64,000 nt of DNA, taken from positions 186,001 to 250,000 of the forward strand of contig NZ_JALKAJ010000002.1 in the NCBI RefSeq assembly GCF_023015615.1. Reading direction: 5' to 3'. The stretch is from Qipengyuania sp. S6317L1. GTDB lineage: Bacteria; Pseudomonadota; Alphaproteobacteria; Sphingomonadales; Sphingomonadaceae. This document shows, in pieces, positions 59,352 to 64,000 of the stretch (its first letter is position 1; the number at the start of each line of letters is the position of its first letter). A program made the translations under genes and the position numbers. The notes below the pieces were generated by a model. That model saw nothing but the letters and a program-made list of their open reading frames with translations, was not told the DNA's origin and made no database searches.

Positions 59352-62300
59352 TATTGCGCCTCCGCCACATCGCCCGCAAAGGCAAGGTCATTTGCCGGGG
59401 CAGTCATCGACGAGGAAAGCAACGGGCGGGTCGCATCCCCGATCACAGCAAAAGCTGCCCAATAAAACGGGTGAGATGTCGCCGCTTCGTCCATCAGAAG
59501 CTGGCGTGATTGCTGGAGCGCAGTGCCGACCGTTTGCCCTTCTCCGCGCCTGAACATTTCGGTCATCAGCCGCTGGGTGGCGTCGAAATCATCGGGCACC
59601 GGCCAATGGCTCGCCATGACGGCGCGCCCTCCTGCACCAATGAATGCACGCACCAATCCTTCAAGCTCCGACCCTCCGCCAGACGAAAGACCAGCGGCTC
59701 TGGTCGCCTCGACACTTGCAGAACCGGCGGTGTCGCAGGCTGAAAGGATCACAAGGTCAGCATCAAGGTTGAGCTCAAAGATCTCTTCAAAGCTCAAAAG
59801 GCCATCCGATCCCGACCCGCCAAAGGATGTAACAAGGGCAGGTTTTGCCGGACACCCCGGATTGGGCGATGTGACCAGACCGTGCGTCGCGAAATGAAGA
59901 ACGCGAAACTCATCCAGATCACCGCGCTGTGTGATGTTCATGTCGGTAAAGCTTTCGCGAGTGACCACTTGAGCGGCCTCGCCACCGATAATCCCTGCCG
60001 CAGTGCGCAATTCAGATGCGCTGATCGGCTCGTTCCATTGACTGGCTGGCCAGAAGCAATCGAGCGCTTGCGCGGTGCTCGTGAAGCTGGCCGGCAAGCT
60101 CGCTCCAACCGGGGCATTCTCGCCAAAGCCGACATATTGCCGGTTCGCGTTCGAATTGGACGCTTTGCGCGCCTGGACGAAGGCCTCGGCAGACACCGCT
60201 GTGCTCACCGAACGGTCACGGCCAAGCCAGCTTACGCCGGTAAAGTCGTATTCGTCCGCAGCAGGGCGTGAAAGCCGCGCCGTATAACGCTCGACCGAGG
60301 CATCGTCCGTGACCAGAAGATCAGGCGGCAGCCTCAGCATCGCTCCATCTGGTTCAAAAATGATGTGCTGTGCTGCCTCCAACCTGCTGGCAATGGGACC
60401 GAACAGTGAGGTGTAGAGCTCTCGCGCTGCGCCGATCTCGAACGGCAAGGTGAGAACCTGGTCGGCATCCACAATCGCAATGGAATCACGGATAAAAGCG
60501 ACCTTCTCATCAAGTTCGGTGTTGGAAATGGGCGCGCGGTAGGCGATCGCCGTTTCGCTGTCGGTGTAAAAGACAAAGATGTCATTGCTCACCACTGCGA
60601 GGCGGGCATAAGCCTCACCGGGCCTCAGCGCAGAGCGGAATTCGTCAAGGTCGAGCGCAGACTGAGCCACCACTCGATATTGCGGGTATTCGTTCAGTTG
60701 AACCTGCGTTTGAATCTGCGCGGTTTCGAGATTGCTGATCTGGGTCAAAAGCTCAGCTGAACGACGCCGGTTGTCCGCTGTATCGGGCTGCGCAGCCAAT
60801 GCTTCGTACCGGATGCGTGCACGCTCAATCTCGCGGCCAAGATCCTCCGATTGGCGAAACAGGCGAGAGGCTTCGTCCGAGTTTGCACTGAGCCTGCGCG
60901 CCAGGACTGCCTGCGTTTCTGCAACACCCGGCCGGATGAGAACTTGCGCGGCTTTGAAGAAATCGTTGGCTGCGCCATCAACTTTTCCCACTCGCTCCGC
61001 CAGAAGCGAATAATAAGGCGCCAGCTGGTTGGTGAAGCCGATGGTCGCATTGCGCTTTCCAATCGCGCGGTCGATCACGGAACCGTAAAGATCGAGCGCC
61101 TCTCCTTCGCGGTTCTCCCGAAGCAGAAAAGCGGCAAGTTGCGCTTCTGATGCACTCACCGCGCGGCGTTCCGGATATTGCGCGCGAAGAAGGGCAAGAC
61201 CATTACGCAAGTAGCTTTCGGCAGTTGAGGAGTCGCCTTGACGCTCAGCGATCAAGGCAAGGTCGCCGAGCACTTGCGCGCGAAGCCGCGTGATTGATGT
61301 GACCCGCCCATCGCGCACCGAAAGCGCTTCGCTGTAAGCGTCAATGAGGTCAGCGCGCGCGCCTTCCAGATCACCACCAAGCCGTTTGGCAGTGCCGCGA
61401 ATTTGAAGTGCCTGCGCATCGATAATCTGCGCACGCTCGTCGGTTGTAAGGCTTAGCTCATCGACGATACCGAAAAGATATCCGGTTTCCTGCTCACGAT
61501 TGAGCCGCTCGGAAATAGGTACAGTGATCGCAAGCTCGCCCGAGACGGTGGTCGCTCCGATCGCACTGCCCGGTAGCTCTTGTGTCAAACGCTCAATCGC
61601 GGCCTCACCAAACCCCTGATTGAGCAAGTGGATCGCCTCGAAATTACGCAGGAGCCGAGAGGTAATCGCATCATCGCCGCCGAACTGGCGGGCGTTTTCA
61701 AACAGTTTGTTGGCTACCGCAAATTCACCAAGATTGCTTTTTTGCAATGCGCGGTTGACGAAAAACTCGCCCGGATTGATCGCTGCATCTGTGTCATTTT
61801 CGAGCCGCTGCTGAAGCGTTTCAAAGTAAGCGGCCGCTTCTGCATATTCGCCCGCCAGATTGCGGCGATAGCCTTCTGCCAGGGCCTGCTCGGGCTTCAA
61901 CGTGTCTGCTTGCACCCGCGCAAAAGACAAGGGATCAGAAACACTGGTCGATGCAACGTCGATTGTTCCTTGCGCGATGGCATTGTTCATCACCGACTGA
62001 AGTGCGAGCCGTGTCGCGCCATCATACGCCTCAAAACCTTCGGCGAAATAGGTGATCCCTCCTGACTGCGCTGTGATCTGGCTCCAGCCGAGCTGCGTTT
62101 GATCGACTGTACAGCTTTGTTTTTGCGAGCCGGCAATCGGACCTTGCATAGACGCGGCACCGGCAGGACAGGTGACAGGCAGCCGTCGCATGGAGCGAAG
62201 TGCCTCCCTCGTTTCTGAATTGAAATCCTCAAAAGCAAAAACTTCGGCGATCGGTCGCGGGCTGTCGCGACACACAACCGCCCACCGGCGGTCGAAAATC

Positions 62301-62476
62301 GATTCGCTTGCCGGGTTGTCGGTGCTGCGATCCTGAACCTGACACAGTATCCCGTCAGGGTCGCCAATCGGGAAACTGTCCCTTGTCAGAACCGCGCCGT
62401 CTTGAGCCGACACAGGCGACAAAGCCACAGCCAAGCCGACAAATACCAGTGACACCTTGGTGGAAAAATTCCCCAC
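59351..62476 (-). CDS. Exported TPR-CHAT (caspase-like) protein of a TPS operon
   Basis: About 1,041 residues from a GTG start that has GGGGGG five bases upstream; the leader STKVSLVFVGLAVALSPVSAQ is a clear signal peptide, so the protein is periplasmic or envelope-bound, unlike cytosolic TPR-CHAT proteases. Helical TPR-like repeats occupy about 190-620 (NLGEFAVANKLFENARQF, GDSSTAESYLRNGLALLRAQYPERR). The C-terminal CHAT domain (about 690-1030) keeps the caspase dyad: H865 in LHFATHGLV and C914 in LVILSACDTAGS, plus AFIGAGGRAVMASHWPVPDD and HPFYWAAFAVIGD. First gene of the CHAT-TpsB-TpsA operon. It may process or gate the exoprotein; no substrate is known. Confidence 0.88.
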   Translation of the reverse strand: MGNFSTKVSLVFVGLAVALSPVSAQDGAVLTRDSFPIGDPDGILCQVQDRSTDNPASESIFDRRWAVVCRDSPRPIAEVFAFEDFNSETREALRSMRRLPVTCPAGAASMQGPIAGSQKQSCTVDQTQLGWSQITAQSGGITYFAEGFEAYDGATRLALQSVMNNAIAQGTIDVASTSVSDPLSFARVQADTLKPEQALAEGYRRNLAGEYAEAAAYFETLQQRLENDTDAAINPGEFFVNRALQKSNLGEFAVANKLFENARQFGGDDAITSRLLRNFEAIHLLNQGFGEAAIERLTQELPGSAIGATTVSGELAITVPISERLNREQETGYLFGIVDELSLTTDERAQIIDAQALQIRGTAKRLGGDLEGARADLIDAYSEALSVRDGRVTSITRLRAQVLGDLALIAERQGDSSTAESYLRNGLALLRAQYPERRAVSASEAQLAAFLLRENREGEALDLYGSVIDRAIGKRNATIGFTNQLAPYYSLLAERVGKVDGAANDFFKAAQVLIRPGVAETQAVLARRLSANSDEASRLFRQSEDLGREIERARIRYEALAAQPDTADNRRRSAELLTQISNLETAQIQTQVQLNEYPQYRVVAQSALDLDEFRSALRPGEAYARLAVVSNDIFVFYTDSETAIAYRAPISNTELDEKVAFIRDSIAIVDADQVLTLPFEIGAARELYTSLFGPIASRLEAAQHIIFEPDGAMLRLPPDLLVTDDASVERYTARLSRPAADEYDFTGVSWLGRDRSVSTAVSAEAFVQARKASNSNANRQYVGFGENAPVGASLPASFTSTAQALDCFWPASQWNEPISASELRTAAGIIGGEAAQVVTRESFTDMNITQRGDLDEFRVLHFATHGLVTSPNPGCPAKPALVTSFGGSGSDGLLSFEEIFELNLDADLVILSACDTAGSASVEATRAAGLSSGGGSELEGLVRAFIGAGGRAVMASHWPVPDDFDATQRLMTEMFRRGEGQTVGTALQQSRQLLMDEAATSHPFYWAAFAVIGDATRPLLSSSMTAPANDLAFAGDVAEAQ

Positions 62477-62763
62477 AATTACCCCCCATTTGCGTACAGG
62501 ACACCCGCGCCCCAGCAAGGCCAAACAGCCTTCTCTCGCTCGCACGCGCCCTAACCATCTCCTACCCTAGGACCAGTAGGACCGGCAGGATAGTATAAAT
62601 TGGACAGGAACGAGTGGCTCGTCGCTCTGCTGACCAATGTGAAAACAGACTAGGTAAACATGCGCAGAGGAGACTGCGCAGGAAAGTGCACTATATCACT
62701 TTGGAACGAATATGTTCTGAGCGCCGATCGGTCCGACAAAGCGATAGAAACAGGAGTTGATGG
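62477..62763. promoter_or_regulatory. Promoter region of the CHAT-TPS operon with two inverted repeats
   Basis: A 287-base gap. Minus-strand TATACT (62597-62592) is a plausible -10 for the CHAT operon, without a convincing -35. TCCTAC and GTAGGA (62556-62577 area) form a weak inverted repeat. Two tandem 20-base inverted repeats occupy 62661-62702 and a strong AGGAG lies at 62752-62756 before a small ORF. Confidence 0.4.
62661..62702. promoter_or_regulatory. Tandem inverted repeats with 6-8-6 spacing
   Basis: TGCGCA-N8-TGCGCA (62661-62680; TGCGCA is self-complementary) and, two bases later, AAAGTG-N8-CACTTT (62683-62702). Equal length and spacing suggest two adjacent binding sites on the same helix face, about 60-100 bases before the small ORF and 185-225 bases before the CHAT start. 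Confidence 0.45.
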
Positions 62764-62892
62764 ATGAAGCGATCAATGGCCGCCGGTGCAGTGCTCCAAT
62801 CCTGGAGGGGCGATAGGACACCAACCAAGAAAAAAGCGGGCGGTGATTTTCATCCCCGCCCGCTCGTTATCATCGACGTGTCAAAACCGTAA
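62764..62892 (+). CDS. Possible 42-residue small basic protein
   Basis: ATG 62764 follows AGGAG with an ideal 7-base gap. The product begins MKRSMAAGAVLQSW, contains a KKKAGGD segment and ends VIIDVSKP; net basic, no membrane helix. No family recognised. Its 3' half is read through the aconitase terminator hairpin, so the coding potential may be accidental. The stop is one base from the aconitase B stop on the other strand. Confidence 0.35.
   Translation: MKRSMAAGAVLQSWRGDRTPTKKKAGGDFHPRPLVIIDVSKP
62829..62864 (-). terminator. Rho-independent terminator of acnB
   Basis: AGCGGGCGG (62835-62843) pairs perfectly with CCGCCCGCT (62856-62864); on the minus strand six T follow. It lies 30 bases beyond the acnB stop. 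Confidence 0.92.
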
Positions 62893-62893
62893 C

Positions 62894-64000
62894 TTAGAAG
62901 CCTTGGCTTGGCGGCGCGTAGCTGGTGAGGTTTATGCCTTCGACTGCGGCGGTGTACTCATCGATCGTTGGCGTGCGGCCAAGGATCGTTGAAAGCACCA
63001 CCACCGGGGTCGAGGAAAGCAGGCTTTCCCCTTTCTTATCGGCTGCGTCTTCGACCACGCGGCCTTGGAAAAGCCTTGTTGAGGTCGCCATCACCGTGTC
63101 GCCCTTCGCAGCCTTCTCCTGGTTGCCCATGCAAAGGTTACAGCCCGGACGCTCAAGGTAGAGCATGTTCTCATAATCGGTGCGCGCGGCGTTTTTGGGA
63201 TTGGTGTCGTCAAACTCGAAGCCTGCGTATTTGGCAAGCACGTCCCAATCGCCCTCTGCCTTCAACTCATCGACGATGTTGTAGGTTGGAGGCGCGACGA
63301 CGAGCGGAGCCTTGAACTCGACCTTGCCGTTCTTCTTTTCCATGTTCTGGAGCATTTCGGACAGGATCTTCATATCCCCCTTGTGCACCATGCACGAGCC
63401 GATGAAACCAAGGTCCACCTTCTTCTCTCCGCCGTAGTAGGAGATAGGACGAATGGTGTCGTGGGTATAACGCTTTGAAATGTCGTTATTGTTGACATCC
63501 GGGTCGGCGATCATTGGCTCGGCGATGATGTCGAGGTCGACCACCACTTCGGCCGCGTATTTCGCGTTCGGATCGGGGCGAAGCGCAGGCACTTCACCCG
63601 ACCGGATTTCGGCAATCCGCTTGTCGGCCTTTGCAATGAGGCCAGCGAGCACGCCTTTTGCATTGTCCATACCCTTGTCGATCATGATCTGGATGCGCGA
63701 CTTGGCGATCTCGAGAGATTCGATGAGCGTTTCATCCTCAGAGATGCAGATCGAGGCTTTCGCTTTCATCTCCGCGGTCCAGTCGGTGAAAGTGAAGGCC
63801 TGGTCAGCAAGAAGCGTCCCGATGTGGACCTCGATCACGCGGCCCTGGAAGACATTGTCGCCAAATTGCTTGAGCATCTGGGCCTGCGTCGCGTGAACGA
63901 CATCGCGGAAATCCATGTGGTCCTTGAGCGTGCCCTTAAAGGTCACCTTGACGCTTTCAGGGATCGGCATCGTCGCCTCACCCGTTGCCAGCGCCAGCGC
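62894..64000 (-). CDS. acnB: Aconitate hydratase B, C-terminal part (5' end outside window)
   Basis: The frame is open to the right edge, so only the last about 368 residues are seen. AcnB interconverts citrate and isocitrate in the TCA cycle and methylcitrate cycle. The sequence ALALATGEATMPIPESV and VTFKGTLKDHMDFRDVVH match the swivel-proximal region of AcnB, and the three [4Fe-4S] ligands are visible: Cys in DLGFIGSCMVHKGD and the Cys pair in RPGCNLCMGNQ, followed by STSTRLFQGR. The C-terminal ILGRTPTIDEYTAAVEGI is also typical. The M at 63970 is internal. Followed by a strong terminator. Confidence 0.95.
   Translation of the reverse strand, partial: ALALATGEATMPIPESVKVTFKGTLKDHMDFRDVVHATQAQMLKQFGDNVFQGRVIEVHIGTLLADQAFTFTDWTAEMKAKASICISEDETLIESLEIAKSRIQIMIDKGMDNAKGVLAGLIAKADKRIAEIRSGEVPALRPDPNAKYAAEVVVDLDIIAEPMIADPDVNNNDISKRYTHDTIRPISYYGGEKKVDLGFIGSCMVHKGDMKILSEMLQNMEKKNGKVEFKAPLVVAPPTYNIVDELKAEGDWDVLAKYAGFEFDDTNPKNAARTDYENMLYLERPGCNLCMGNQEKAAKGDTVMATSTRLFQGRVVEDAADKKGESLLSSTPVVVLSTILGRTPTIDEYTAAVEGINLTSYAPPSQGF

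Noticed and set aside
62477..62545. Longer CHAT protein starting at 62545
   Set aside because: It would put a Cys/Arg-rich leader ahead of a clean signal peptide; the GTG at 62476 has a strong ribosome site at proper spacing.

Overview
The window looks like the chromosome of an alphaproteobacterium of the Sphingomonadales, most likely an Erythrobacter-type member of the Erythrobacteraceae. This is inferred from the moderately high GC content, dense overlapping operons (ATGA, TAATG and TGATG junctions), a sphingomonad-style TonB-dependent receptor, a Tat-exported PhoD, and the mix of CoA-ester catabolism with glycan genes. No tRNA, rRNA, CRISPR array, insertion sequence or phage gene was seen. 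Both edges cut genes: an FMN-dependent alpha-hydroxy-acid oxidase on the left and aconitase B on the right.

Layout. 1-0.9 kb: truncated hydroxy-acid oxidase and a DCC-family protein. 1-9.1 kb: a signalling island with a CHASE2 adenylate cyclase, an exported FecR/SH3-like protein, a STAS antagonist, an MBL-fold hydrolase, a CHASE2-PP2C phosphatase, an OmpA-like lipoprotein, a small FecR protein and an RsbW-like kinase. 9.1-18 kb: a seven-gene glycan/lipid-linked-sugar operon. 18.1-23 kb: KDPG aldolase and a four-gene two-component operon. 23.4-30.9 kb: a DUF2490-like outer-membrane protein and a GntR-controlled catabolic operon (HMG-CoA lyase type enzyme, hydantoinase/carboxylase A and B subunits, CoA-transferase). 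31-39.6 kb: TonB receptor, PhoD phosphatase, sortilin/BNR-repeat protein and cysteine hydrolase. 39.7-45 kb: small membrane protein, OmpR-type regulator, lipoprotein, then a CHASE2 histidine kinase preceded by a LysM-FecR protein. 45.3-48.9 kb: SnoaL-like protein, acyl-CoA dehydrogenase, a dienoyl-CoA-reductase-type SDR and a paraoxonase-like lactonase. 48.9-62.5 kb: a three-gene operon encoding an exported TPR-CHAT (caspase-like) protein, a TpsB outer-membrane transporter and a 2,861-residue TpsA exoprotein. 62.7-64 kb: a possible 42-residue small protein and aconitase B.

The strongest candidate for something new is the set of envelope-sensing modules. Two loci pair exported FecR-type proteins with CHASE2 sensors that have three different outputs (cyclase, PP2C phosphatase, histidine kinase). 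The first also holds the parts of a partner switch (phosphatase, STAS protein, HATPase kinase) with no sigma factor in sight. The CHAT-TpsB-TpsA operon couples a probably periplasmic caspase-like protein to secretion of a giant glycine-rich adhesin. All functional links are inferred from gene order and recognisable motifs; no database search was possible.
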